This document shows, piece by piece, positions 34,891 to 44,022 of a DNA stretch of 64,000 bases. Source of the stretch: Shewanella waksmanii ATCC BAA-643 (lineage in GTDB: Bacteria; Pseudomonadota; Gammaproteobacteria; Enterobacterales; Shewanellaceae). A program made the translations under genes and the position numbers. Numbering within the stretch: position 1 is the stretch's first letter; every line of letters starts with the position of its first letter. The stretch covers positions 1-64,000 of the forward strand of contig NZ_JAEH01000025.1 of the NCBI RefSeq assembly GCF_000518805.1, written 5' to 3'. The notes under the pieces are model-generated. The model searched no databases. It was not told where the DNA came from and was given only the letters and a program-made list of their open reading frames with translations.

Positions 34891-36966
34891 TTAAGCTTGC
34901 ACAAATTGCTCCCGCTGCCCTAACCAGCGGTTGATGAGTGCATCCACACTTTGCGGTGCTTGCTGCATCACGTGTTGCGCTAGTTTCTGCACGTGCGGGA
35001 TCAGTGTTTGGTCTCGCACTAAGTCAGCTATTTTCATATCAGCGATGCCCGTTTGTTTCGTCCCCAGTACTTCACCTGGGCCGCGAATTTCCAAATCCTT
35101 TTGGGCGATAACAAAGCCATCGTTGCTTTGGCGCAATACGCCTAATCTTTGGGTGGCAGTGGCAGATAACGGCGCTTTATACATCAGCACACAATGGCTA
35201 TCGATACTGCCACGGCCGACACGGCCGCGTAGCTGATGCAACTGGGCAAGTCCCAGTCGCTCGGGGTTTTCAATGATCATTAAGCTTGCATTGGGCACAT
35301 CAACCCCCACTTCAATGACCGTTGTCGCGACCAATAAATGCAGTTTGCCCACTTTAAAATCTGCCATGATTTGCTGCTTTTCAGCGGGTTTCATTCGTCC
35401 ATGTACTAAGCCAATATTGAGCTCAGGCAGACTCAATTTAAGCTCTTCTGCGGTATCTTCTGCCGCTTGGCATTCAAGCACTTCAGACTCTTCAATCAAG
35501 GTACATACCCAATAAGCCTGACGACCATTGTCGATGGCAGCGGCACGGACTCGGTTGATCACATCATTGCGGCGCAAATCTGACATCGCCACCGTGGTAA
35601 CCGGCGTACGCCCAGGTGGGAGCTCATCAATGACCGAGGTATCTAAATCGGCATAGGCGGTCATGGCCAAGGTCCGTGGTATCGGCGTTGCCGTCATGAT
35701 CAATTGATGCGGATGAAACCCTTGATTAATGCCTTTTTCTCGCAGCCCTAGGCGTTGGTGCACCCCAAAGCGGTGCTGCTCATCAATAATAATTAATGCG
35801 AGCTTGTTGAACTCAACTTGCTCTTGAAATATCGCATGGGTGCCGACGACGATATGGGCATCACCGGATTTAATGTCAGCTAGCGACTGAGTTCTGGCTT
35901 TGCCTTTGAGCTTACCGGCTAACCAGCCTACTTTTAATCCTAACGGTTCAAACCAGGCACTAAAATTATTAGCATGCTGCTCGGCCAATAGCTCTGTTGG
36001 AGCCATCAGTGCCACTTGATAACCACTTTCTATGGCTTGCAGCGCTGCCAAAGCGGCCACTAAGGTTTTACCGGAACCAACATCACCTTGCACTAAGCGC
36101 ATCATTGGGTGTGGCTTAGCTAAATCGTCACCAATTTCTGCCACTACCCGTTGTTGGGCACCGGTGGGTTTAAATGGCAGATCACGTAAAAAGGGGTTGA
36201 GTAGTTGGCCACTGGCAGCCATGGGGATTGCCGCATCATGGTTCACTCTTTGTCTGAGTTTTAACATGCTGAGGTTGTGCGCCAATAGCTCTTCTTGGAT
36301 CAGCCGTTGCTGGGCAGGATGGTGACCTTGTTCTAGTTCAAACTGGGCAACATCAGCAGGTGGACGGTGTAATATCTGCAAAGATTGCCGCAAGGATAAA
36401 TTGCCTGGCTGTAAGCTATCAGGCAGCAGCTCTTGCAAGCCGCCGTCTTCAAGCATAGCTAAGGCTTGTTCGGTGAGCTTTATCCAGCTGGCTTGTTTTA
36501 GGCCTTCGGTAGTCGGATAAATGGGGGTCAGTGTGTCGCTAAGGTTAAGATCGTCCCCTGGCTGAATCACTTTATATTCGGGATGAATGATCTCAGCATG
36601 ATGCTTACCGCGGCGTATTTCACCATAGGCGCGGATAGTGGCGCCATTTTCTAAGCCGTTGCGTTGTGCCAACGAAAAATTAAAAAAGCGTAACGTGATC
36701 ACACCGGTGTCGTCGCGTACTGTGCACGTTAGCATGCGTTTGCGACCTTGGATTATCTGGCTAGATTGAATGACTGCTTCAATGGTGCCGTAATGGCCGG
36801 GGTGTAAACTGGCGATAGGGTAGATTTGGGTGCGATCTTCATAGCGCAGTGGCAAATGGAATAGCAAATCTTGCACTGTTTTAATGCCGAGCTTATTTAA
36901 GCGTTCAGCCATTCGCTTGGCTACGCCTTTTAGCTCAGTAACAGCAATAAGATCGAGTCTTCTCAC
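34891..36966 (-). CDS. recG: ATP-dependent DNA helicase RecG
   Basis: The 691-residue protein has the RecG layout: an N-terminal wedge/OB domain (residues ~1-150), then SF2 helicase motifs GDVGSGKT (Walker A, about 292), DEQHRFG (DExH), TATPIPRT, and motif VI in QLRGRVGRGS. The C-terminal FVIAQKDLEIRGPGEVLGTKQTG is specific to RecG/Mfd. RecG remodels stalled forks and D-loops. The gene stands alone, with 245 bp downstream and 132 bp upstream free of genes. Confidence 0.97.
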   Translation of the reverse strand: MRRLDLIAVTELKGVAKRMAERLNKLGIKTVQDLLFHLPLRYEDRTQIYPIASLHPGHYGTIEAVIQSSQIIQGRKRMLTCTVRDDTGVITLRFFNFSLAQRNGLENGATIRAYGEIRRGKHHAEIIHPEYKVIQPGDDLNLSDTLTPIYPTTEGLKQASWIKLTEQALAMLEDGGLQELLPDSLQPGNLSLRQSLQILHRPPADVAQFELEQGHHPAQQRLIQEELLAHNLSMLKLRQRVNHDAAIPMAASGQLLNPFLRDLPFKPTGAQQRVVAEIGDDLAKPHPMMRLVQGDVGSGKTLVAALAALQAIESGYQVALMAPTELLAEQHANNFSAWFEPLGLKVGWLAGKLKGKARTQSLADIKSGDAHIVVGTHAIFQEQVEFNKLALIIIDEQHRFGVHQRLGLREKGINQGFHPHQLIMTATPIPRTLAMTAYADLDTSVIDELPPGRTPVTTVAMSDLRRNDVINRVRAAAIDNGRQAYWVCTLIEESEVLECQAAEDTAEELKLSLPELNIGLVHGRMKPAEKQQIMADFKVGKLHLLVATTVIEVGVDVPNASLMIIENPERLGLAQLHQLRGRVGRGSIDSHCVLMYKAPLSATATQRLGVLRQSNDGFVIAQKDLEIRGPGEVLGTKQTGIADMKIADLVRDQTLIPHVQKLAQHVMQQAPQSVDALINRWLGQREQFVQA

Positions 36967-37081
36967 TTACGATACCCATTTGATAGTTTAGCTGTTTTAA
37001 CGGCTAAAACCTGCTAACACTGTAAATATATACATATATTATCAGAGATATCAGTTTACGCAATCTTCAATGAATTAATCA

Positions 37082-37099
37082 TCTTATGCTGACTGGTAT
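37082..37099. repeat. Solitary inverted-repeat-element end after the response regulator gene
   Basis: TCTTATGCTGACTGGTAT differs at two of 18 positions from the right end of the element at 61741-61952 and touches the stop codon of the response regulator in the same way that element touches folE. No matching left end is found in the gap 36967-37081. Confidence 0.35.
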
Positions 37100-37695
37100 T
37101 ACAGCCACCCCTTCTGTTTGGCAATACGTGCCGCATCAATACGGTTACTGGCATGCAGTTTTGAGATGGCTTCTGATAAGTAGTTACGTACTGTACCTTC
37201 GGCGATAAACAGCTGCCCAGCAATTTCTGCGGTTGATTTGCCTTCGCTGGCTAAGCGCAGTGCCTTACGCTCTTTGTCATTGAGCGGATCTTGCTCGCCC
37301 ATTGCGCTGATAGCCAGTTCGGGGTCGATAACCCGTTTGCCTTGCATGACTTGTTCAATGGCTTTAATCAAAGATTCCGATGGCGCATCTTTAAGTAAAA
37401 AACCGCCAACGCCTAAATCTATCGCCCGCTTAATGTAGCCGGCGCGGCCAAACGTGGTTAGCACCACCACTTTGGTCGTGGGGGCGTGTTGTTGGCACCA
37501 CTGCGCTAACTCAATGCCACTGCGACCAGGCATCTCTATGTCGGTCAACAGCAGATCAAAGCTATGTTGCTGCAAAGCCGCAACGGCCTCGTCGCCATCG
37601 CAAGCTTGGGTAATGTCGTAGTCGGTTTCTAAACTCAGCAGTGCCGCGAGTGCACCCCTTACCATGGCCTGATCTTCGGCTAATAGAATGCGCAT
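37099..37695 (-). CDS. NarL/FixJ-family response regulator (DesR-like)
   Basis: The 198-residue protein has a receiver domain (acidic pair near the N-terminus LAEDQ, phospho-acceptor Asp in LLLTDIEMPGRSG at about 53, Lys in FLLKDAPS at about 103) and a LuxR-type HTH domain (NDKERKALRLASEGKSTAEIAGQLF...GTVRNYLSEAISKL). It follows the histidine kinase gene with a 2-bp gap. Relatives control membrane or envelope transport genes; its own target may be the TPR gene upstream, whose promoter region holds two perfect inverted repeats. Confidence 0.92.
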   Translation of the reverse strand: MRILLAEDQAMVRGALAALLSLETDYDITQACDGDEAVAALQQHSFDLLLTDIEMPGRSGIELAQWCQQHAPTTKVVVLTTFGRAGYIKRAIDLGVGGFLLKDAPSESLIKAIEQVMQGKRVIDPELAISAMGEQDPLNDKERKALRLASEGKSTAEIAGQLFIAEGTVRNYLSEAISKLHASNRIDAARIAKQKGWL

Positions 37696-37697
37696 GC

Positions 37698-38771
37698 TTA
37701 ATGGGCTCCTGCTATGGGTAAATAAAGACTAAATTGGCAATGGGGTTGACTGCGATACTGTAAGCTACCGCCCAGTTTATTTAAGCGTTCGCGGATGCCT
37801 TTAATGCCATTGCCTTCGGTAATGTCTACGCTGTCGCCGTCATCTTCAATGCAAATACAATGTTGGCTTTCGTCTTGGCTAAACTGCAATTGGCAGTGGC
37901 TAGCATTGCTGTGGCGCACAATGTTGTTACACAGTTCGGTGACCGACAAGATGACCTGGGTTTCAACCTCTGCCTCAAGTTGCGGGATATCGCCGACTAG
38001 GCTGACGGATAAACCTTTATCACGTAGGGTTTGGCACAAATTAGCGACGCTGGCTTGCAGGCCTTGGTGTTTATAACCTGACACCGTTTCACGCACCTGC
38101 GATAAGCTTTCTCGCGCAATACCATTGAGCTCTTGCAGCTGAGTTTGTGCCTGAGCAATGTTGCCTTTGGCCAGTAGCTTTTCTGCTAACTCGGCTTTGA
38201 GTGAAATCGACGATAAACTGTGGCCCATAATGTCGTGCAAATCTCGGGCGATACGCTCGCGCTCTAACATAGTGGCGAGCTGACTGATCTCATCTTGGCT
38301 TTGCTGTTGTTTGCATTTGGCCTCGATTCTTTTACGCTCGGCCACCCCAAATAAACCAATACCTGCCACTAAACCGGTACCGTAGATGGCAAAATAGTGA
38401 CTGATTTCTAAAAAATAACTGAGGGCAAACAGACTGGCAGCTAAAGCAATAAATGCCTGCAATGCGCGGTTTAATGGATAGAAAAAACCAATAAAAAAAC
38501 CAGCAAAGGTGAATAGCGATAATGAACCGGTATTGATTGGCGTGGTGGCAATCCCCAGAGCGATCATCACTAAAATGGGTTTGTACGCGTGGTGCTTATT
38601 GCTGCGATAAGCCCAAAAGTAGGCATACACAAACGGAATGAGTGCCAATAATGCCAGGGTGATTTGCCACACTGGCTTGTCTCCAAAAAACAGCGGAATA
38701 AGGTAAAAAGTCAGGTTAACTAAATATACCCAAGCTAATTTATCTTCTTGTTGTGAGATTTTGTTTATCAT
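37698..38771 (-). CDS. DesK/NarX-type sensor histidine kinase
   Basis: The 357-residue protein has about six membrane spans in the first 155 residues and a HisKA_3 dimerisation helix with phospho-acceptor His in RDLHDIMGHSLSSISLKAELAEK. The HATPase domain shows N-box ELCNNIVRHS and G-box GNGIKGIRERLNKLGG. No periplasmic sensor domain is present, so it probably senses membrane state or an intramembrane signal. I start it at the ATG at 38771; twelve codons upstream of it are also open. It is co-transcribed with the response regulator. Confidence 0.9.
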   Translation of the reverse strand: MINKISQQEDKLAWVYLVNLTFYLIPLFFGDKPVWQITLALLALIPFVYAYFWAYRSNKHHAYKPILVMIALGIATTPINTGSLSLFTFAGFFIGFFYPLNRALQAFIALAASLFALSYFLEISHYFAIYGTGLVAGIGLFGVAERKRIEAKCKQQQSQDEISQLATMLERERIARDLHDIMGHSLSSISLKAELAEKLLAKGNIAQAQTQLQELNGIARESLSQVRETVSGYKHQGLQASVANLCQTLRDKGLSVSLVGDIPQLEAEVETQVILSVTELCNNIVRHSNASHCQLQFSQDESQHCICIEDDGDSVDITEGNGIKGIRERLNKLGGSLQYRSQPHCQFSLYLPIAGAH

Positions 38772-38833
38772 TTGTCCATTCCATTTGACGGGACACATGG
38801 CCCGCAAGCGGGCCAGTTTGACTAATTGAGCCG

Positions 38834-39523
38834 TTAGTTTTTAACGCTTAATGACTGGTTTTGCTGTAGCAGGAAGTTAGCCCAGCCGTAATCTGAATCT
38901 ACGTTGATAGCATTTTGCCAATCAGCAATTGCGCCAGCACTATCGCCTAACTCCTGCTTAGCTAAGCCGCGCCAAGTGTATGCTTCTGCATGACCCCAAC
39001 AGATGTTATCGCAGGGTTCAGCAAACAATTCAATAGCTTTGCTGCTTAGGTCGATACTGTTTTGTTTGCTACCGCCATAGGCTGCGGGGGTGTTAAATGC
39101 GTTCATGGCTTTCACTAACAACAGTCTTGGGTTATTGGGCGTCAGTTGCTTAGCTTGCTCCAGTGCTTGGTATATTTTACCGCCGTAAGTCGCACCTGTT
39201 TGTGGATCTAAACCTATTTGCATGCCATAGGTTGCGGCGAGCAAAATTAACACTTCACTGTTGTCTTGATTACTATTAAGCGATTCCAGTGTTTGTTGGG
39301 CTGCATCAATGGCCGCTTTAGCGGTGCTGCGGTCACCCATAACATTGGCACTGATGGCTAAGCGATAGTTGGCATAGGCTTGCTGGTAACCCTGTGACTC
39401 ACTGGCCATGGTTTGCAGTTGATCAACTGCCATATGATTCACGGCGTTGTCAATGTCGCTAATTTCTACTGCGTGAAGTTGGCTGCTTAGTGCGAGTGAT
39501 GCTAATAAAGTGAGTGTTTTCAT
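38834..39523 (-). CDS. Periplasmic TPR-like protein
   Basis: A signal peptide (MKTLTLLASLALSSQLHA) precedes ~210 residues with TPR-like helical pairs (GYQQAYANYRLAIS, AEAYTWRGLAKQELGDSAGAIADWQNAINVDSDYGWA). It lies 62 bp upstream of the kinase gene on the same strand, so TPR-kinase-regulator may form one operon. Possibly a periplasmic partner of the kinase or a product of its regulation; neither is shown by sequence. Confidence 0.8.
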   Translation of the reverse strand: MKTLTLLASLALSSQLHAVEISDIDNAVNHMAVDQLQTMASESQGYQQAYANYRLAISANVMGDRSTAKAAIDAAQQTLESLNSNQDNSEVLILLAATYGMQIGLDPQTGATYGGKIYQALEQAKQLTPNNPRLLLVKAMNAFNTPAAYGGSKQNSIDLSSKAIELFAEPCDNICWGHAEAYTWRGLAKQELGDSAGAIADWQNAINVDSDYGWANFLLQQNQSLSVKN

Positions 39524-39595
39524 GTTGCTCTCCTAGATAGGTGTTGTCCTTAAATTCAGGATCAGTATCTAAGTTGCGAGCAATAATCGGCAGGC

Positions 39596-39659
39596 ACAAA
39601 TGTCATCAATTGCTGATGACATTTGTCATTGAATGTAGGTGAGTTTTGTCACCTACATT
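39596..39659. promoter_or_regulatory. Two adjacent perfect inverted repeats upstream of the TPR-kinase-regulator genes
   Basis: The first is ACAAATGTCATCA / TGATGACATTTGT (13 bp arms, 5-nt spacer, 39596-39626). The second is AATGTAGGTGA / TCACCTACATT (11 bp arms, 6-nt spacer, 39632-39659), followed by TGTTTTT on the plus strand. They lie 70-135 bp upstream of the TPR gene start and 36-99 bp downstream of the antiporter stop. They could be operators, or the second could be a terminator on the plus strand. Confidence 0.6.
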
Positions 39660-39694
39660 TGTTTTTATACATTAAATCAGCTGGATAACTGATT

Positions 39695-40621
39695 TTAGGC
39701 GTTTAATACTAGGTGACTAATGTAGGCTAAATAGCACACCAGCAATAGGCTGCCTTCACGGCGGCCAATGCGATAACCTGTCCAAGCAAACGGCAGTAAT
39801 ATCGCTGCGAGCATCAACATCACTATCAGATCGAGTGTGGATAATGATTGGCTTGATATCGGTGCAATCAATGCCGTAACACCCAAAATACCTAAAATGT
39901 TAAATAGGTTAGATCCCACCACATTGCCAATGGCAATATCACTCTTTCCGCGGCGTGCCGCCACCACCGAAGTCGCTAACTCTGGCATGCTGGTACCTAT
40001 GGCCACTACCGTTAAGCCAATCACCACTTGGCTGATACCCAACACGGTGGCTAGCTCCACAGCGCCATCAACAAACAGTATGCCGCCTCCCACAAGCATG
40101 GCCATGCCAACCACTATCATGGCCATGGATTGCCAAGAGGGGGTGGTATCGGTTGCGGCTACATCGCTCGGTGTCTGTGTGTCGGCTTTGAGGTAGCTCA
40201 TAATGAGATAGCCAAGCAACAGACTCGACAAAATCATGCCGTCGATGAGTCCGAGGCCACCATCCCACAGTAAGGCACAGAGTAGCAGCGATGCCAAAAT
40301 CATAATGGGGATATCACGTTTAACCATTTGTGATTTGACCCGAATCGGCTTAATCAGCGCAGTGATTGCCAAAATAAGCCCAATGTTGGCAATGTTAGAT
40401 CCGAGCACGTTACCAATGGCTATATCGGCATTATCCGCTAAGGCCGCTTTAATACTCACGGCAAATTCTGGAGCGCTGGTGCCAAATGCCACTATGGTTA
40501 GGCCTATCACTAATGGCGTGATACCCAACTTTAACGCAATCTGACTCGCGCCTTTCACTAACGCCTCAACACCCAAGGTGAGGATGATAAAGCCAGCAAT
40601 AATCGACAGAGCAATCCACAT
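39695..40621 (-). CDS. Calcium/sodium antiporter of the CaCA family (YrbG-like)
   Basis: The 308-residue membrane protein has ten hydrophobic spans in two inverted halves. Each half has the alpha-repeat ion-binding motif: GTSAPEFAVS with GSNIANIG in the first, GTSMPELATS with GSNLFNILG in the second. Such proteins exchange Ca2+ (or Na+/K+) across the inner membrane. It is a single-gene unit, 171 bp before the TPR gene. Confidence 0.93.
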   Translation of the reverse strand: MWIALSIIAGFIILTLGVEALVKGASQIALKLGITPLVIGLTIVAFGTSAPEFAVSIKAALADNADIAIGNVLGSNIANIGLILAITALIKPIRVKSQMVKRDIPIMILASLLLCALLWDGGLGLIDGMILSSLLLGYLIMSYLKADTQTPSDVAATDTTPSWQSMAMIVVGMAMLVGGGILFVDGAVELATVLGISQVVIGLTVVAIGTSMPELATSVVAARRGKSDIAIGNVVGSNLFNILGILGVTALIAPISSQSLSTLDLIVMLMLAAILLPFAWTGYRIGRREGSLLLVCYLAYISHLVLNA

Positions 40622-40730
40622 AATGTCAAATTTAAGATTAATTTAAGGGAGCGAAAGAATAGGCCGAAACGCTAAAAAGGCAACTAAAAAACGCAATAAA
40701 ATGATTAATTTTTGTTTAATTTGGGCGTAC

Positions 40731-40758
40731 AAAAAAGCACGTCTAGGACGTGCTTTTT
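40731..40758. terminator. Bidirectional-type terminator after the acyl-CoA synthetase gene
   Basis: The stem GCACGTC / GACGTGC with a 3-nt loop is flanked by six A on the left and five T on the right, so it can end transcription in either direction. It lies 34 bp past the stop of the minus-strand gene. Confidence 0.88.
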
Positions 40759-40791
40759 AACTGGGGCAAATAAGTCATTGATTGCCGCTGA

Positions 40792-42447
40792 TTATAGCTC
40801 TTCTTCCCAGCGTACTTTGGCACCACGGATACCATCAACTTTCTCGCTATAGCGCTTTTCAAGCACGTGACGTTTAATCTTTAACGTTGGCGTGAGCACG
40901 TCGTTATCTACATCCCAAGTTTCGGCCACAACCACAATGGCATCGATGGTTTCATGGGATTCGAGATTAGGGTTGATGCTGTCTAATGTCGCCTTAAGCG
41001 AGGCGCGTACTTCTTCACGAGGTTGCAATTGTGCGCCTTCTGATAGCTGCACAAGGGCAATGGGGTGCGGCAGGCCTGAGCCGATGACGCATAGCAGCTC
41101 TACGTGCGGGTCCTGTGCCAGTTTGCGCTCAATGGGCACAGGTGCAACGTATTTACCTTTGGCGGTTTTAAAGTTGTCTTTCACGCGGCCTGTGATGCTG
41201 ACACAGCCATCTTGGTCGATATCACACAGGTCGCCGGTTTTGAAAAAGCCATCTTCATCAAAGCTGGCGGCCGTCACTTCAGGCTGCTTGTAGTAGCCGG
41301 TCATTAAGCCGGGGCTTTTCACCAACAGCTCACCAGTTTCAGCTCGTTTAATTTCACAGCCTTCAATAGCACGTCCTACAGAGCCAATTTTTTTAGCATC
41401 AAATGGGAAGTTGATGATGGAATAAGCGCTGTTCTCGGTCATGCCCCATGCTTCACTGATATTCAAGCCAATTTTGTGATACCAATCGATCAATGAAGGT
41501 GGAATTGGCGCAGAACCAGAACCGAGTAAGTGGCAATGCTCCAAACCCAAACCTTGGTGGATTTTTTTCTTCACGATGCTGCTAATAATAGGCACCTTGA
41601 GCAAAAAGTTAAGCTTGGCATAACCAATCTTATCGATGATGTTCTTTTGGAATAAGCTCCACAGGCGCGGTACCGAGAAAAATACCGTTGGCCTTGCACG
41701 TTGAACGTCGGCCACGAAGCTATCTAAGCTTTCAACAAAAGCCACACAGCTGCCGGAGTAATACGATGAGCCTTCAATGGCGACACGCTCAGTAATATGT
41801 GCCAGCGGCAGATAAGAGATAAGACGATCTTTCACATCTGTTTGTAAGTCGCGCACTACCGCTTGGCAGGTCCATGCATAGCTGCCATAGGTTTGGATTG
41901 CACCTTTAGGTTTGCCGGTTGACCCTGACGTGTAGATCAGCGTCATGGTGTCGTCTGCTTCAGGGAACTTGGCATCAACCAGAGGTTGACCCAGCTTGAG
42001 TAAGCTGTCCCACTGGTATTGTGCTGGCATCGTATCGTAAGGCATGGCTAAACGCAGGATATCGCCGCCAACACCGGGCTCTTGGTCAGCCCAATAATCG
42101 AGTTTACCAATAATAATGGCTTTGGCTTCGCTGTGCTCCAATACGTATTTAATGGTATCGGCATTCGCGGTAGGGTAAATCGGTACACTGATATAGCCGC
42201 CATGCATTAAGGCTAAATCGGTAATAAACCATTCGGCACAGTTTTTAGATAAAACCGCGACTTTGTCGCCAGGCTGTAAACCTAAGTGTCTGAGGGCGCC
42301 GGCAAGCTGTTGCATTTTTTGCTGCACATCTTGCCAAGTGAAATCAACATACTGACCATTTATGGGCTGTCTAAGGTAGATACTGTCGCCTTGCGTATCG
42401 ACCCACCGGGCAAGCATCTCTACTGGGGTTTTGATTGCTGAATCCAT
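40792..42447 (-). CDS. Long-chain acyl-CoA synthetase (AMP-binding, FadD15/ACSL-like)
   Basis: The 551-residue adenylate-forming enzyme has the P-loop LIYTSGSTGKPKGAI, the motif EAWGMTENSAYSIINF, and the hinge DQDGCVSITGRVKDNFKTAKGKYVAPVPIE, as in the eukaryote-like long-chain acyl-CoA synthetases found in Shewanella. It converts fatty acids to acyl-CoA with ATP. The ATG at 42447 has GGAAGA about 6 nt upstream; the ATG four codons earlier has no ribosome site. It is monocistronic. Confidence 0.9.
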   Translation of the reverse strand: MDSAIKTPVEMLARWVDTQGDSIYLRQPINGQYVDFTWQDVQQKMQQLAGALRHLGLQPGDKVAVLSKNCAEWFITDLALMHGGYISVPIYPTANADTIKYVLEHSEAKAIIIGKLDYWADQEPGVGGDILRLAMPYDTMPAQYQWDSLLKLGQPLVDAKFPEADDTMTLIYTSGSTGKPKGAIQTYGSYAWTCQAVVRDLQTDVKDRLISYLPLAHITERVAIEGSSYYSGSCVAFVESLDSFVADVQRARPTVFFSVPRLWSLFQKNIIDKIGYAKLNFLLKVPIISSIVKKKIHQGLGLEHCHLLGSGSAPIPPSLIDWYHKIGLNISEAWGMTENSAYSIINFPFDAKKIGSVGRAIEGCEIKRAETGELLVKSPGLMTGYYKQPEVTAASFDEDGFFKTGDLCDIDQDGCVSITGRVKDNFKTAKGKYVAPVPIERKLAQDPHVELLCVIGSGLPHPIALVQLSEGAQLQPREEVRASLKATLDSINPNLESHETIDAIVVVAETWDVDNDVLTPTLKIKRHVLEKRYSEKVDGIRGAKVRWEEEL

Positions 42448-42808
42448 CTGATCTTCCATATTTGTTATTTTTTATTGTTCACTCAGCTGAGCGGGTAGTC
42501 TTGTTGTTTAGATTGATATTTATTACGGGTAATCAATATGAGTATGGCGAATAAAAGAAATGATGACAATTGATTTGCAGGACAAAGCCCTGAATTGTCA
42601 TCATAGTGTTATAAATGACAGCCAGATGTAGTGGGGCTGTAAGGTAGGCTTCAACACGCTCAAGGTAGGTTATTACTGCATAAAGTTAAGCCACTACTGA
42701 GCAAAACACATAGTGGCTTAAAAGATAAAAAACATGGGCTTTAGCCTGCTAACGTAACAGCAAACCCGCATATTGCATGGGCAAGACTGCTTTATATGCT
42801 TTGAGTGC
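42448..42808. other. Gene-free stretch with one hairpin
   Basis: No supported open frame. A 10-bp inverted repeat TAAGCCACTA / TAGTGGCTTA lies at about 42687-42720 with a 14-nt loop, about 90 bp downstream of the trmH stop; it could end the trmH transcript but has no good T-run on that strand. The rest is AT-rich and probably holds the promoter of the acyl-CoA synthetase gene. Confidence 0.5.
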
Positions 42809-43510
42809 CTATTCAGGCTCGGCGTTCGGGTCTGGCGCGCGCATGCGCTGCCACCAATCTTCATTAGCGGCAATTTGCCCTTGCTCGTCTACTCGTGGGT
42901 AAGGAATACCTTTGCGGCGACAAGCTTTGGCATAGATAGGATGGCCTTGTTCAAAGAGCATTTTTTGGCAATAGGCATCATCTAGGGTGCGTTTACCGTA
43001 CATGCCAGCAATTTCCCGCTGGCGCTGAGCTTCATACATAATGAGTGCAGATGCCACCGAGACATTCAGTGACTGCACCATGCCGATCATTGGAATAATA
43101 ATGTGTTGGTCAGCGATCGCGATGCCTTCTTCACTGACGCCGTCGCGCTCGTTACCCATAATAATTGCTGTGGGTTTGGTGTAGTCAATGTCACGAAAGT
43201 CGACGGCTGTGTCGGAAAAGTTAGTGGCCAACACTTGCATGTTTTGTGCATCAAAACAGGCTTTTGCTTCACTCATGTGATAGTGCTTTTTAGTGCCAAC
43301 CCACTGCTGACTGCCAGAAGCGGTGTTGCCCGATACGCGCATATCAATGTCGGGCCAAACCGCATGGATTTGGTGGATGCCCACGGCATCGGCTGTGCGG
43401 ACAACCGCGGCAATGTTATTGGTTTTATGAACTTTATCTAAACAGATAGTCAGGTCGGTTTGACGATTGTCGAGCATCTGATTGATGCGCTGTAAACGTT
43501 CGGGGCTCAT
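42809..43510 (-). CDS. trmH: tRNA (guanosine(18)-2'-O)-methyltransferase TrmH
   Basis: A 233-residue SPOUT methyltransferase. Motif 1 NIAAVVRTADAVGIHQIHAVWP, motif 2 TAIIMGNERDGVSEE and motif 3 MVQSLNVSVASALIMYEAQRQR form the knotted SAM-binding site. It methylates the ribose of G18 in the D-loop of tRNAs. It is encoded downstream of spoT and ridA, as in other gammaproteobacteria (spoT-trmH-recG neighbourhood), with a 97-bp gap containing a terminator-like hairpin. Confidence 0.95.
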   Translation of the reverse strand: MSPERLQRINQMLDNRQTDLTICLDKVHKTNNIAAVVRTADAVGIHQIHAVWPDIDMRVSGNTASGSQQWVGTKKHYHMSEAKACFDAQNMQVLATNFSDTAVDFRDIDYTKPTAIIMGNERDGVSEEGIAIADQHIIIPMIGMVQSLNVSVASALIMYEAQRQREIAGMYGKRTLDDAYCQKMLFEQGHPIYAKACRRKGIPYPRVDEQGQIAANEDWWQRMRAPDPNAEPE

Positions 43511-43567
43511 AGTCTTTTAATTCAGTGTGGTCAACAAGTTGGGCTAACAGTAACGAGTAAAAATAAC

Positions 43568-43590
43568 AAAGGGCGCTTATGCGCCCTTTA
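43568..43590 (-). terminator. Terminator after ridA (end of the gmk-rpoZ-spoT-ridA group)
   Basis: The 9-bp stem AAAGGGCGC / GCGCCCTTT with loop TTAT lies 18 bp past the ridA stop; on the minus strand TTTGTTATTTTT follows. Confidence 0.75.
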
Positions 43591-43607
43591 ATACTGAGTG
43601 TTAGGCT

Positions 43608-43991
43608 TTATAGCTCTAACACGCCGTCCATTTCGACTAGCGAATCTTTAGGCAGTTGCTTAACGCCAATCGCTGCACGGGCAGGGTAAGGCTGGCTGAA
43701 ATAACGACCCATAATTTCGTTAACCGTCGCAAAGTTGCTTAGATCGGTCATGAAGATGTTGAGTTTAACGATGTCGTTTAATGAACCACCTGCGGCTTCA
43801 CAAACGGCAGTTAGGTTGTCAAACACTTGCACAACTTGTGCTTCAAATTCATCGCTCACCATCTCCATTGTTTGTGGATTTAGTGGAATTTGACCTGATA
43901 GGTAGACAGTGTCGCCCACTCTAACAGCTTGAGAATAAGTGCCGATAGCTTGCGGGGCTTTATCGGTAGCGATGATTGTTTTTTCAGCCAT
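43608..43991 (-). CDS. ridA: RidA family enamine/imine deaminase
   Basis: A 127-residue YjgF/YER057c/UK114 protein. The arginine of the active site lies in [24 protein letters not shown], and the N-terminal [27 protein letters not shown] is diagnostic. RidA hydrolyses reactive 2-aminoacrylate formed by PLP enzymes. It starts 31 bp after the spoT stop, as expected for this gene group. Confidence 0.94.
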   Translation of the reverse strand: MAEKTIIATDKAPQAIGTYSQAVRVGDTVYLSGQIPLNPQTMEMVSDEFEAQVVQVFDNLTAVCEAAGGSLNDIVKLNIFMTDLSNFATVNEIMGRYFSQPYPARAAIGVKQLPKDSLVEMDGVLEL

Positions 43992-44022
43992 GAAACTCTC
44001 CGTTATTATCTTCTGCGATTGC

